IMG/VR virus record: IMGVR_UViG_3300033571_010858 | Location: 1-32,657 of that record | Strand: one strand, 5' to 3' | Length of the DNA stretch: 32,657 nt | Source: a virus | Shown: positions 16,462 to 23,313 of the stretch, one piece after another | How the letters are laid out: the number at the start of each line of letters is the position of its first letter | Numbering within the stretch: position 1 is the first letter of the stretch | Translations under genes and position numbers: made by a program | The notes under the pieces: generated by a model | The model's input: the letters and a program-made list of their open reading frames with translations, nothing else | Databases searched by the model: none | What the model was told of the DNA's origin: nothing

Positions 16462-16706
16462 CCAACCCTCCTCGCGTCTTTGAGCAGCTTGCGGGCCTGG
16501 CTCTTGAAGTACCGTTCAATCTCGGGGTCGCTGGCGTCGATGCCATCGGGCCACGTCAGCTCGATGTGTGCGTCATCGACGCAGAGCTTGAAGATCATCC
16601 GGCCATCTTCGCTCTGGTATCTGACGCTGGCCCGTGCCCGTGGCCCGAGCTTGTAACGCACCTCGGTTCGCCAGATGTCGGCGATGGGGCCGTGGTAGTC
16701 GGTCAT
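16458..16706 (-). CDS. hypothetical protein, 82 residues
   Basis: Starts MTDYHGPIAD with AGGAAA a few bases upstream. A central beta section (ARASVRYQSEDGRMIFKLCV) is followed by a helix with ERYFKSQARKLLKDARRV. It is coupled to the 52-residue gene by ATGA and lies three bases after the winged-helix gene. No recognised domain. The two-part strand-then-helix layout looks like a small folded protein. Confidence 0.6.
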   Translation of the reverse strand: MTDYHGPIADIWRTEVRYKLGPRARASVRYQSEDGRMIFKLCVDDAHIELTWPDGIDASDPEIERYFKSQARKLLKDARRVG

Positions 16707-16709
16707 GGC

Positions 16710-17003
16710 TTATTTCCTGTCCATGTAAATCCAATAGTGGTTCTGCTTGCCCGGCACGCCGCCACGGTTCACGCTGACCACCCAGCCCTTTTTTCGCAGC
16801 TCAGCCAAACCCCGATCGACAAACGCATGGTGCTTGCCGACGAACTCGGCGATGACCTTACGCGACGGCCAGCACTCCATGACCTTTCCCCCGGCGTCGT
16901 CATCGACGAACGCCCCGGCATGGTGCAAGAGCGCATCCAGCACCACGCGAGCGCGAATAGTCAGCGCACGATACCTATCCGAATTCACAATCGCGTCTAT
17001 CAC
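16710..17003 (-). CDS. winged-helix DNA-binding protein
   Basis: 97 residues from a GTG in a GTGA overlap with the preceding gene. Helices at about 15-35 (ARVVLDALLHHAGAF) and 48-75 (SRKVIAEFVGKHHAFVDRGLAELRKKGWV) are followed by a wing-like hairpin, as in the HTH_36-like and Rep-type winged helix found in phage replication and regulatory proteins. The recognition helix would be HAFVDRGLAELRK. Its location at the distal end of the early operon, just ahead of the late genes, would suit a late-gene regulator, but that is inference. Confidence 0.6.
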   Translation of the reverse strand: MIDAIVNSDRYRALTIRARVVLDALLHHAGAFVDDDAGGKVMECWPSRKVIAEFVGKHHAFVDRGLAELRKKGWVVSVNRGGVPGKQNHYWIYMDRK

Positions 17004-17251
17004 TTCCCATTCCCCCCCGGCCTCGGGCCGTACTTGGCTTCAAAGTCTTCCACCACGTCTTCCATGCCACCGAGGTTTCCTTCTTCGTAGTAAGAGTAAC
17101 TGAGGTTTGCCTCGCCCCACCCCTCCCACGCCGCCTTTCGCACGGCGGCGTCGATGAGGGCGGATGTCACGTCGTAGTCCAGCACGCCGGTTTCGATTTG
17201 GTCGATGAGCTTCCTGACAATCCTCTCCCCCGTCGTCAGCTTCTTAGGCAT
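17000..17251 (-). CDS. hypothetical protein, 83 residues
   Basis: Starts MPKKLTTGERIVRKLI, with GGAGG six bases before the ATG. An N-terminal helical half is followed by an acidic, aromatic segment with LSYSYYEEGNLGGMEDVVEDF. The ATG overlaps the previous gene's stop by eight bases and its own stop overlaps the GTG of the winged-helix gene. No family recognised; the acidic second half could be a protein-interaction tail. Confidence 0.6.
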   Translation of the reverse strand: MPKKLTTGERIVRKLIDQIETGVLDYDVTSALIDAAVRKAAWEGWGEANLSYSYYEEGNLGGMEDVVEDFEAKYGPRPGGNGK

Positions 17252-17867
17252 TGCCCACCTCCCCCCTATCGCACATGGCCTCGGGGTAGTGGCCGCGAGC
17301 TTCGCAGTCGCGGGCGAGGGCTTCGGGCAGATACTTGCTCACCCACCCCTGCGGCCGCTCCTCTTTCCACACCCCGCCGCTTGAAAGAGTCCAGTTTCCA
17401 GACACAACGTCGTAGAACCCTCTTGATGTTCCAACCACCCTGATCTCCCACCCCGTCGCCTTGGCGAGGGCGCGGAGGGCGTCGGCTTTGTCCAGCCAAC
17501 CATCGGCCTCTCCGTCAGGCTCGTCGTGGTCAGCGGCCACCCACTTACAACCCGTGTAGAAGAACTCCTGAACGCCGTTGACGCGGCGAGTAAACCAGTA
17601 CACGTCGGTATCGCCGTCGCCATCGCGGATGAGCTTCGGCCCGTGGTCCGGCGGGGTGGGGGGTGAGGGCTCCACTGCAAACGTGCGCATCAGCACCTCG
17701 GCGTACACGGATGCGTCCATGAGTTCATCCTGAAGATGCTGGAACCACTGCAGCGGCGTCAGATCCTTTCGTTCGGTGGTGGTGCCATACTTGCGGAGCC
17801 CGGTGGCTGCGCGTTCGGCGAGCTTGGCGCGGACGGCTTCGACGTTGCGGTCGGTCATATCACCCAT
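17244..17867 (-). CDS. phage protein with nucleotide pyrophosphohydrolase-like N-terminus
   Basis: 207 residues from ATG 17867, seven bases after a GAGGAG. Residues 1 to ~60 carry a pattern I know from many phage proteins, GLRKYGTTTERKDL followed by QWFQHLQDELMDASVYAEVL, an all-alpha segment with acidic residues spaced as in MazG/NTP-PPase-like enzymes. Such proteins may hydrolyse non-canonical or host dNTPs; activity here is unproven. Residues ~75-207 are a separate region with two Trp-rich strands (YWFTRRVNGVQEFF, GGVWKEERPQGW), possibly a sensor or binding domain. It overlaps neighbours by eight bases on each side. Confidence 0.6.
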   Translation of the reverse strand: MGDMTDRNVEAVRAKLAERAATGLRKYGTTTERKDLTPLQWFQHLQDELMDASVYAEVLMRTFAVEPSPPTPPDHGPKLIRDGDGDTDVYWFTRRVNGVQEFFYTGCKWVAADHDEPDGEADGWLDKADALRALAKATGWEIRVVGTSRGFYDVVSGNWTLSSGGVWKEERPQGWVSKYLPEALARDCEARGHYPEAMCDRGEVGNA

Positions 17868-18075
17868 TGATCTGCTCCTCCCCCTGCGGGGTGTTGTGCG
17901 TGCCAATCACGCGGATTTCGAGTTGGTTGTCGAACACGGGGTTCCAGTACTTCAGCCCGTGTTCCGCGTCCTCATGCGTCAGGTACGCGGCCACTGCGGC
18001 CCCGTCCTGCGATGCCTTGAACCATCGCTTCAGTCCAACATGCCACAGCCCGTAAATCCTCGCCGCGTCAGTCAT
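17860..18075 (-). CDS. hypothetical protein, 71 residues
   Basis: ATG 18075 lies in an ATGA overlap with the methyltransferase-like gene's stop and has GGAGGAG seven bases upstream, so this start is favoured over the Met six residues earlier. The sequence IYGLWHVGLKRWFKASQDG, THEDAEHGLKYW and LEIRVIG has a strand-helix-strand pattern rich in Trp. It resembles a small phage protein that decodes or displays a side chain-rich beta sheet. I do not recognise a family. Confidence 0.6.
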   Translation of the reverse strand: MTDAARIYGLWHVGLKRWFKASQDGAAVAAYLTHEDAEHGLKYWNPVFDNQLEIRVIGTHNTPQGEEQING

Positions 18076-18629
18076 CGGTGTACTCCTCCCCACTGTTCAG
18101 CCATCGCGTCGGCGATGCCCTGGTATGTGCGGCTGCGGTTCTTCCAGCGGTCAGGCCCAGGCGGTTCGCGGTGAATCCTCGCCGTCCTTCCATCCACGAT
18201 GTTCGTCGGCACCAACTGCGGAAGGCCCTTGAGCCAGAGGCATGTCGCCTTCACCTCGCCGTGCCCGAACTGCCACGGGTTGATGATCTGGTCGGGCTTG
18301 CGGATCTTGGAGCTAATGATGCTCACGGGGTTCTCCAGTGCGATCCGCTCGATAGGCGCGGCAAGCAGCGCCCGCACGAAGTCCAGTGCCGCAGCCTGTT
18401 CGTCGCGCTTGTCCCTGAACCACCGGGCACCGCTGACGGCAAGGTGCGTGCATGGCGGGTGTGCAATCATCAAGTCCCATCCGTCCCCGAGAATCTCCGT
18501 CACGTCGCCAACGATGTGCTGCCCTGGCTTCTCGGTTGGCAGAAGATCACAGGACCATGCGTCATGCCCACGGCGCGCGAAGGCGTCGCGGACAGTTCCG
18601 GAGAATTCACAGGCAACGAGAACTTTCAT
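18072..18629 (-). CDS. DNA cytosine methyltransferase-like protein (small phage type)
   Basis: 185 residues from ATG 18629. The opening MKVLVACEFSGTVRDAF is a SAM-binding motif I. WSCDLLP and DLMIAHPPCTHLA follow, the last with PPC, the catalytic Cys region of C5-methyltransferases (PPCT in place of PPCQ). ALENPVSII corresponds to the ENV motif region. The family is common in phages and is annotated as C5-methylase or as a Dcm-like protein of uncertain activity. It lacks room for a full target-recognition domain. The frame continues 45 residues upstream but the ribosome-site-like GGGG and conserved opening favour 18629. Confidence 0.75.
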   Translation of the reverse strand: MKVLVACEFSGTVRDAFARRGHDAWSCDLLPTEKPGQHIVGDVTEILGDGWDLMIAHPPCTHLAVSGARWFRDKRDEQAAALDFVRALLAAPIERIALENPVSIISSKIRKPDQIINPWQFGHGEVKATCLWLKGLPQLVPTNIVDGRTARIHREPPGPDRWKNRSRTYQGIADAMAEQWGGVHR

Positions 18630-18638
18630 AATCCCCCG

Positions 18639-18656
18639 CCCCGGCGTTGGCCGGGG
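18639..18656 (-). promoter_or_regulatory. GC-rich hairpin over the methyltransferase ribosome site
   Basis: CCCCGGC (18639..18645) and GCCGGGG (18650..18656) form a 7-bp stem with a 4-base loop. On the coding strand the 3' arm runs into GGCGGGGG, the only Shine-Dalgarno candidate for the ATG at 18629. It could restrain translation initiation or act as a weak terminator, though there is no T run. Confidence 0.4.
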
Positions 18657-18675
18657 GAGGGGGTTCAGTGGGCGG

Positions 18676-18903
18676 TTACTCAGAGTCCTCGCCAAGAACG
18701 CCATGCCTCCAGCCTTCTGTGCCGAAGAAGTCGGACTCGTCGCACTCGTCGAGAGCGTCTTCAAGAATGTCGATGTACCTGAAGATGTCCATGAGTGCCG
18801 CTTTCTCGGCGGCGTCCGTGACCATCAAAGACTTGCCCCGCATGATGTTGATGAACTGCTCCCAGTTCTTGTTTCCTTCCGGACACCGTGTAAGCTCGCT
18901 CAT
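18676..18903 (-). CDS. hypothetical acidic protein, 75 residues
   Basis: Preceded by AAGGAG five bases before ATG 18903. The sequence MSELTRCPEGNKNW leads into a helix (AALMDIFRYIDILEDALDEC) and an acidic C-terminus (DESDFFGTEGW). It is nearly all helix and negative, as in DNA-mimic or small adaptor proteins, but no family is recognised. A CCGGG/CCCGG hairpin (18921..18925 with 18932..18936) sits in the 71-base gap upstream, so it may be expressed partly independently of the preceding gene. Confidence 0.6.
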   Translation of the reverse strand: MSELTRCPEGNKNWEQFINIMRGKSLMVTDAAEKAALMDIFRYIDILEDALDECDESDFFGTEGWRHGVLGEDSE

Positions 18904-18974
18904 GCCAACTCCTTCAAACTCCGGGACTGCCCCCGGCGGCTGCCCTCAGTGGGCGGGTGATGCGATGCGCTGCT

Positions 18975-19154
18975 TCACGCCGTCAGCCCATTCGTTGACC
19001 ATGAGGCGGAACCAGTCTGCAAGCTCGGCGGAACGCTGATCTGATCCAAATTCCACAATGACGGCTTGCCCGCGCTGATCCTGAAGACCCCGCCGTTGTC
19101 AAACTGCACGCTGATCTTCGTGTGGTCGTCGGTTGTGACGCTGTTCTCTTTCAT
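18975..19154 (-). CDS. hypothetical protein, 59 residues
   Basis: ATG 19154 overlaps the preceding stop (ATGA), with GGAGG seven bases upstream; the longer frame upstream is only a shadow of that neighbour. The sequence starts MKENSVTTDDHTKIS and contains a beta hairpin (ISVQFDNGGVFRISAG). No recognised family. Translational coupling and a strong ribosome site are the evidence for expression. Confidence 0.55.
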   Translation of the reverse strand: MKENSVTTDDHTKISVQFDNGGVFRISAGKPSLWNLDQISVPPSLQTGSASWSTNGLTA

Positions 19155-19549
19155 GCCTTGACCTCCACCCCAACCTGTGCCGCGAGCTGGGCGGGGGACA
19201 GGGAGGCGAGGTCGGAAACGGCTTCCGCTTGAGTGAAATAAATCCCGGTTCCGAGATCGGTGTGTAGACGCCACATTTGCATGTCTGGGTTCCACCATTC
19301 GAGCCCGTCATTGCCCCGCACAACCAACCACTGCCCATCCTCGCACTGCACCACCCTCGGCTCCTCGCCGGGCGGCGGGTAGGTGGGTTGCACTTGGGCC
19401 GCTGGCATCCTCGCACGCAGCTCGCGGACGGCGGCGTCGGCGTTACGAACCGCGCTCATCAACGGCTGATCCTTGCTGACAGACTCAAACACAGAAGTCC
19501 ACAACCGCCGCTCGTCATCGTTCTGAAAGATGATCGCCTGAATGCTCAC
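19151..19549 (-). CDS. hypothetical protein, 132 residues
   Basis: The GTG at 19549 forms a GTGA overlap with the preceding stop and has GAGGGGG just upstream. Residues 1 to ~55 form a helix (FQNDDERRLWTSVFESV, AVRNADAAVRELRARM). A Pro-rich linker and a compact beta part follow (VVQCEDGQWLVVRGNDGLEWWNPDMQMW). The last helix is Ala/Leu-rich. The repeated Trp-containing strands resemble small domains in neighbouring orphans. Function unknown. Confidence 0.6.
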   Translation of the reverse strand: MSIQAIIFQNDDERRLWTSVFESVSKDQPLMSAVRNADAAVRELRARMPAAQVQPTYPPPGEEPRVVQCEDGQWLVVRGNDGLEWWNPDMQMWRLHTDLGTGIYFTQAEAVSDLASLSPAQLAAQVGVEVKA

Positions 19550-19782
19550 ATATCCCCCTCTGAGTAAAGAGCCTTCTTCGTTGACACAGACTGCGAGTTT
19601 TCGGTGGACCCGATGACGCGCTTCGTGCGGAGGATCGGACGCCACAACCTCCACCACCAATCATCGAATGCCGCCGTCGCCGTGATGTGCGTCACCGGCG
19701 CGGCGTACTTCACGCCTTCGTTCACGCCGTGGGCAATGCTCAGCCCGCAAAGAACCCCGACCAGAAGTGTGTACCGCATCAT
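19546..19782 (-). CDS. small membrane or exported protein
   Basis: 78 residues from the ATG at 19782 (a second ATG follows directly), overlapping the nuclease stop in ATGA with AAGGAAGG upstream. The N-terminal ~20 residues (MMRYTLLVGVLCGLSIAHG) are hydrophobic after a single Arg, as in a signal peptide or signal anchor. Next come aromatic residues (DDWWWRLWRPIL) that could lie at a membrane surface, and a polar tail. Possibly an inner-membrane effector such as a superinfection-exclusion factor, but there is no direct support for that. Confidence 0.5.
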   Translation of the reverse strand: MMRYTLLVGVLCGLSIAHGVNEGVKYAAPVTHITATAAFDDWWWRLWRPILRTKRVIGSTENSQSVSTKKALYSEGDM

Positions 19783-20183
19783 GCACCTTCCTTTGTTCGC
19801 TTGCTCGCGTTGTACGACACGTCGAGCCATTCCTTGATGTCTTCCTCGCCCGCGATCGTCGGCCATGCGTTCGCGTCATGCACGCGATACGTCAGGCAGA
19901 CCGGGCCACGGTTCCGTTTCCAGATCACGCACACGTCGGGCACATCCAACGGCTTGCAGTCCACCGCCTGGATCGTCGCGTCTTTCAGTGCCTTCGTGCC
20001 GAGCCCGAAGCTCTCATTGAACTTCACCTCGATATGCACGCAGTCACGAAGCGACGGGCAAGAGATGTCCTCGCCTCCACGGACCCCAATGCGTGCCGCC
20101 CGAGTCGCCGGGTAGCCCAGCCGCGTCAGCATTGCCGCAACGTACCGCTCGCCGCGTGCTCCTTTTTGTCGGCTGTTCGTCAC
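19779..20183 (-). CDS. PDDEXK-type endonuclease / Holliday junction resolvase-like
   Basis: 134 residues from GTG 20183 (GTGA overlap). The motif order fits the fold: an N-terminal KGARGERYVAAML helix with the first Glu, GGEDISCP with the metal-binding Asp, and HIEVKFNE with the E-x-K pair. Phage proteins with this layout serve as resolvases or VRR-like nucleases that process branched replication or recombination intermediates. It belongs to the same operon as the Sak4-like ATPase and SSB-like protein, which supports a recombination role. I cannot tell resolvase from general nuclease by sequence alone. Confidence 0.72.
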   Translation of the reverse strand: MTNSRQKGARGERYVAAMLTRLGYPATRAARIGVRGGEDISCPSLRDCVHIEVKFNESFGLGTKALKDATIQAVDCKPLDVPDVCVIWKRNRGPVCLTYRVHDANAWPTIAGEEDIKEWLDVSYNASKRTKEGA

Positions 20184-20545
20184 GCTCCACCCCCATCGGC
20201 CTGCGGGTAGTCCTTGTGCTTGCGGAGGAGGGCGGCGAACTTCATGGCATCAAGCTCGTAGTCAAAATGCCAGTTGTCGCCGTGGCCGCCGGTGTTCCAT
20301 CTGTCCCCGTCCCACCCGTATTCGCCACAGACAATCACATAAGTATCTTCGTCGTAGGGCACCACCTCAATGACCGGCGCGTCCGGGTCCTCCAGCGCCG
20401 CGAGTTCGGCGGGGGTGCCGCGAGCGACTTCGGTGAGCTTGTACACCGTGTACATGCCGGGGCTGCGCTGCACGGCCACATCGCTCCACGGCACTCCGTT
20501 GTGTTCGCTCTTCGTCACAATGTATCGACTCTCAGGCTTGCTCAT
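20180..20545 (-). CDS. hypothetical acidic protein, 121 residues
   Basis: Begins MSKPESRYIVTKSEHNG and contains alternating strands (MYTVYKLTEVARG, APVIEVVPYDEDTYVIVCGEYGW) and a final helix (DAMKFAALLRKHKDY). A Gly/Trp/Asp loop (GWDGDRWNTGGHGDNW) lies between. ATG 20545 shares its A with the stop of the preceding gene (TGATG), and its stop overlaps the nuclease GTG. It looks like a folded alpha-beta protein; family unknown. Confidence 0.6.
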   Translation of the reverse strand: MSKPESRYIVTKSEHNGVPWSDVAVQRSPGMYTVYKLTEVARGTPAELAALEDPDAPVIEVVPYDEDTYVIVCGEYGWDGDRWNTGGHGDNWHFDYELDAMKFAALLRKHKDYPQADGGGA

Positions 20546-20769
20546 CAGGCTCCTCTCAGTTCGTCATACGCCTTGTCCAGGTCATCCACAACCCGGCACA
20601 TTTCATTCCTCATCGCTATCACGTCATCCAATTCGACTTCACCAAACTGCGGCACTCGCATCGCCGCAAGGAAGTTGTCGATGTCCGATCTCAGTACCGC
20701 CAGCCGGACAACGATCGTCGCCGCTGGCCCCTGTAACGCCTTCTCAGGCTTCTTCGCGCCGGTACGCAT
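20545..20769 (-). CDS. hypothetical helical protein, 74 residues
   Basis: Start taken at ATG 20769; the TTG at 20772 is in frame but less likely. It overlaps the upstream HTH gene by 26 bases. After a basic N-terminus (TGAKKPEKAL) the protein is two long helices (TIVVRLAVLRSDIDNFLAAM and MRNEMCRVVDDLDKAYDEL), consistent with a small helical-hairpin or coiled-coil protein. No family recognised. Confidence 0.55.
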   Translation of the reverse strand: MRTGAKKPEKALQGPAATIVVRLAVLRSDIDNFLAAMRVPQFGEVELDDVIAMRNEMCRVVDDLDKAYDELRGA

Positions 20770-20947
20770 CAAAGTTTCCCAACCCTTCCCGGAGCTTCCT
20801 GAGCGCCCGTTGCTCGACCAGATGCACGGCCTGCTTCGTGATCCCCAGTGACGCCGCGACTTCCGACATGCTCATCCGTGCGTGCGTCCAGTTCTCGCCC
20901 CGCTTGCGTTTGGGCTCGGGGTCGGTGCGTCCCTTGACCTTGCTCAT
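20744..20947 (-). CDS. sigma-region-4-like helix-turn-helix protein
   Basis: 67 residues from ATG 20947 (ATGA overlap, GGAG seven bases upstream). After a basic leader (KGRTDPEPKRKRGENW), residues ~25-57 read MSMSEVAASLGITKQAVHLVEQRALRKLREGL. This is the helix-turn-helix of sigma70 region 4, including the typical QAVHLVEQRALRKLR recognition helix. There is no region 2, so it cannot act as a complete sigma factor. Phage proteins of this size act as anti-sigma-like or activator proteins that touch RNA polymerase or the -35 element. A role in switching to late genes is inference. Confidence 0.7.
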   Translation of the reverse strand: MSKVKGRTDPEPKRKRGENWTHARMSMSEVAASLGITKQAVHLVEQRALRKLREGLGNFDAYRREEA

Positions 20948-21822
20948 GGCCTCGCTCCGGACCTTGACCCCAGCCTGCGGATGTTTGCCGACAACGCGCC
21001 AAGGCCCAAACTCACCGGCCATGCATTCGTGGTGCGCACAACCTCAAGCGTCCGCGACTCGTGATACGCAGTAATTGCGGTGATTGTCCTGCGGTAGTGA
21101 TCTACCTGAGCTGCACCGGAATTGCCCGCACCGCCGTTGCGGAGAAGATAATCCCTCAACATCCTGGCGGGCTGCACCGGGCCGTCCGCCTGTGCAAGAG
21201 TGTCCCAGAATGCACGGGCACGGCTTTCGTTCGCGTGGAAGTACATGCCAAGTGCGGTACACACAGAGACTCGGCATCCGGGCTGCGATCTTGTCCTGTT
21301 GCACTCAGCAGCAAATATCCAACCTTCTTCGTTCAGGTTGTTCACCGCAAGGTAAACTCCATCTGTCTGCCGCTCGCCGTTCTGTGTTTCGCACGCGATG
21401 GCAGTGCGAAGAATCGAACCGATGCGAGTTGAAAGGGCGACGTCCTCATCAAATCGGACGGCAGAGCCAATCGACCGAGGAAGGCCGCGATCATGCGCCC
21501 GGATCAATTCCTCCGGGCACATGGTTTCCACTCGGAACCTGTAGGGCTTTCCAGTCGAGACAACCATCTTGGCCCGATGTTGTCCGTTCCGCAATCGGCC
21601 GAATCCGTCAAACATCAATGGATCGGCGGCGCACTCAACAATCTCGCCGAGCTCGCTGCTCTTGCTGAACAAGCGAACCCGCTGCGCGTTCGCTTTGCGC
21701 AGGTTGTCCTGGGCGTCAATGATTTCTGATGCGTCATCGGGTGTGATGAGCACGTCGAAATAGCACGCGCGTTCGTAGAAGTTGATGTCCTTGAACGCAA
21801 CACTGTTTGTAAAAGCCTTCAT
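20944..21822 (-). CDS. DGQHR/ParB-like phage protein
   Basis: 292 residues from ATG 21822, which overlaps the preceding stop (ATGA). Around residues 65-115 the sequence has the pattern DGFGRLRNGQHRAKMVV, then HDRGLPRSIGSAVRF. This matches the ParB/DGQHR-type phage family, in which an N-terminal strand-helix unit ends in G-x-R-x-x-x-GQHR and a D/H-x-G-x-x-R segment follows. Members bind or hydrolyse nucleotides like ParB CTPases or are uncharacterised. The C-terminal half (residues ~130-290) is helical with ARMLRDYLLRNGG. DNA binding or partition-like function is inference. Confidence 0.6.
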   Translation of the reverse strand: MKAFTNSVAFKDINFYERACYFDVLITPDDASEIIDAQDNLRKANAQRVRLFSKSSELGEIVECAADPLMFDGFGRLRNGQHRAKMVVSTGKPYRFRVETMCPEELIRAHDRGLPRSIGSAVRFDEDVALSTRIGSILRTAIACETQNGERQTDGVYLAVNNLNEEGWIFAAECNRTRSQPGCRVSVCTALGMYFHANESRARAFWDTLAQADGPVQPARMLRDYLLRNGGAGNSGAAQVDHYRRTITAITAYHESRTLEVVRTTNAWPVSLGLGALSANIRRLGSRSGARP

Positions 21823-22286
21823 CGTGAAACCCCTTTCGTTGAAACACTGCCCCGATTCCGCTTCTCTTCTGCAATCGCCCGCTTCATCCACCGGAACCCG
21901 TTCCACTCACGCTCGTCGAGTTGCACCTCGCCCGACTCCACGGCCGCGATGAACTCCCGCACGGTTCGCTTCGGGCTCGCGTCGTCCTGGTCCTCGATGA
22001 TCTGACCTTTCCGGCCCGTCGCAGTTCCGCCGACCCGAGCTTGCTTGTTTTGCCTGCGGATCTCTCGCAGCCGACCACACAGGCGAGACATCAGCTTTTG
22101 TGTTCCGGAATTCGTTCGATACTCCTCGCGGATGGCGGCTTCGGCTTGAGCCAAATCCATGTCACGAATTTCGTCAACAAAGATGTCCCGCTGTTCGCTG
22201 CACCAGTACGAAGGCCACTGCTCATCAAGGGTTGAAGGCCAGCAGCTTCCAACCAATTTCAAAGCTGCACGCTGATCGTTGTTCAT
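21819..22286 (-). CDS. putative helicase-loader-like protein
   Basis: 155 residues from ATG 22286 (ATGA overlap with the initiator, GGAG seven bases upstream). The N-terminal ~75 residues (LVGSCWPSTLDEQW, FVDEIRDMDLAQAEAAIREEY, KLMSRLCGRLREIRR) are all-helical with the rough pattern of phage helicase loaders of the G39P type, in which a short helical domain precedes a flexible tail. The C-terminal part is charged. Position directly after the initiator gene fits loading of a host replicative helicase, since no phage helicase is seen. The family call is weak. Confidence 0.4.
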   Translation of the reverse strand: MNNDQRAALKLVGSCWPSTLDEQWPSYWCSEQRDIFVDEIRDMDLAQAEAAIREEYRTNSGTQKLMSRLCGRLREIRRQNKQARVGGTATGRKGQIIEDQDDASPKRTVREFIAAVESGEVQLDEREWNGFRWMKRAIAEEKRNRGSVSTKGVSR

Positions 22287-23122
22287 CTTGCGTCTCCATC
22301 CAGCCAAGCGTCTATGTCAACCAATTTGTTCTTGCGCTTTTCCCCATCGCCCGTCCCTGCACGCCACTCGTCGATTTGCCCGACGACGCACGCGACGGCG
22401 TAGCTGACACCCTTGAACGGCGTGCCCCGCACCCGCAGGGCTTCGGCGGCCTGAGCCGCCAGCGTGACGGCTGGCACCAGAGCCCCGCCGTGGGGCACAG
22501 GAGCCGCTTCAGCAAGTTCCCCGGACAATCGCTCGCCCAACTGCTGCGGCTCGCCCCTAGCGGCATCCAGGCCCCTCTTGCGTGAAGCTGACGCCCAGCG
22601 GTCGCACATCCGCACGGCCTCGCCGATCGCGTCGGCGGTTTGCGGGCTCGGCTTCGGGGAATTTCCGGGGGGGGTATATAGGGGGGTATTCTCTTCTTTT
22701 CTCTTCTCTACTATTGGGGCGGTTTCTGACCGGTTGGAAACCGGTTGGAAAACCGTTTGCGACCGGTTCTCAACCGGTTCAAAACCGGTTGACGATGGAC
22801 ATTTTTCAATCCATCCGATGTCGATCAGGATGTTCCAGTACCGGGTGATGTCACGCTTCGGGGTGCCGAGTTCGGCGGCAACATCTTCGGGCGTCATGTC
22901 GCGCCCGTTCATCGTCAGTGCCCCGCCCGTCCTTTCGCGGGCGACAATCGACACGACGGCCAGGAAGATGATGTAAGCCTCTCGACCTGCGGCCGTAGAC
23001 ATGAGGGTGCGGAATCGCACAGACCGGCGCGTGACGGGGTACTTACACCAGCTCACATCGCGGTGCGCCTCCACATCCTTCAGCCAGAACACCTTCTTGA
23101 AATCCTTGATACGCATGGTCAT
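22283..23122 (-). CDS. replication initiator with winged-helix N-terminus
   Basis: 279 residues. Residues ~35-110 (FRTLMSTAAGREAYIIFLAVVSIV, MTPEDVAAELGTPKRDITRYWNILIDIGWIEK) match the winged-helix N-terminal domain of phage replisome organiser proteins. Residues 114-135 are two 11-residue repeats (FEPVENRSQTV, FQPVSNRSETA) encoded by iterons. A Pro-rich linker follows, and the C-terminal part (~160-279) resembles the helicase/loader contact region of DnaD- or O-like proteins. The arrangement copies lambda O, where the origin lies inside the initiator gene. The CGAGGG before ATG 23122 is a weak ribosome site; GGAGGAG lies farther upstream. No phage polymerase or helicase gene was found, so host replication proteins are likely recruited. 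Confidence 0.75.
   Translation of the reverse strand: MTMRIKDFKKVFWLKDVEAHRDVSWCKYPVTRRSVRFRTLMSTAAGREAYIIFLAVVSIVARERTGGALTMNGRDMTPEDVAAELGTPKRDITRYWNILIDIGWIEKCPSSTGFEPVENRSQTVFQPVSNRSETAPIVEKRKEENTPLYTPPGNSPKPSPQTADAIGEAVRMCDRWASASRKRGLDAARGEPQQLGERLSGELAEAAPVPHGGALVPAVTLAAQAAEALRVRGTPFKGVSYAVACVVGQIDEWRAGTGDGEKRKNKLVDIDAWLDGDAR
22670..22727 (-). other. candidate duplex-unwinding element beside the iterons
   Basis: This stretch is unlike its GC-rich surroundings. It combines a G-rich run with TATATA and a pyrimidine tract (TTCTCTTCTTTTCTCTTCTC at 22690..22709). On the coding strand it directly follows the iterons, the same order as in the lambda origin. It codes for the initiator's Glu/Lys-rich and Pro-rich linker. 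Confidence 0.5.
22728..22793 (-). repeat. six 11-bp iterons: candidate replication origin
   Basis: The heptamer ACCGGTT occurs at 22729, 22740, 22762, 22773 and 22784, with a degenerate copy (ACCGTTT) at 22752, so six units lie in tandem at about 11-bp steps, one helical turn each. Each unit contains the palindrome ACCGGT. Helical phasing, position inside the initiator gene and the adjacent AT/pyrimidine-rich stretch together argue for an initiator-bound origin. Confidence 0.75.
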
Positions 23123-23134
23123 CGGAAACCCTCG

Positions 23135-23305
23135 TTAGAAACTCCTCCCCCCAGCGAACCAGGAGGAGGAGTACGGCCCCCTCGCGCGACCTCCCAGGGG
23201 CTCGATTCCTGAAACCCCCGCCACGGCAGTAACCATGACGGGAGCGGAAGAACGTCGCCGCTGTTTACCCACCTGCGGCTGGGGCGATGAACACTGATCC
23301 GTCAT
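23135..23305 (-). CDS. small basic hypothetical protein, 56 residues
   Basis: ATG 23305 has a strong GGAGGGG seven bases upstream, better than the in-frame GTG at 23374. The product starts MTDQCSSPQP and has a basic patch (KQRRRSS), then a Gly/Ser-rich C-terminus. It fills the 290-base gap between the SSB-like gene and the initiator. A hairpin folds its ribosome site away. No family recognised. The segment VSGIEPL looks superficially like translated tRNA 3' ends, but no T-arm pairs correctly here. Confidence 0.4.
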   Translation of the reverse strand: MTDQCSSPQPQVGKQRRRSSAPVMVTAVAGVSGIEPLGGRARGPYSSSWFAGGRSF

Positions 23306-23313
23306 CCGCTTTC

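Noticed and set aside
22728-22793. CRISPR array
   Set aside because: Eleven-base tandem units without unique spacers, inside a coding sequence; no cas genes.
23141-23172. Inverted repeat ACTCCTCC/GGAGGAGT as terminator
   Set aside because: 8-bp stem with a 16-base loop and no T run on either strand. It includes a ribosome-site-like GGAGGAG for the initiator and may be incidental.
23180-23215. tRNA-like T-arm suggested by GIEPL in the 56-codon frame
   Set aside because: The candidate stem arms do not pair around a TTC-type loop.
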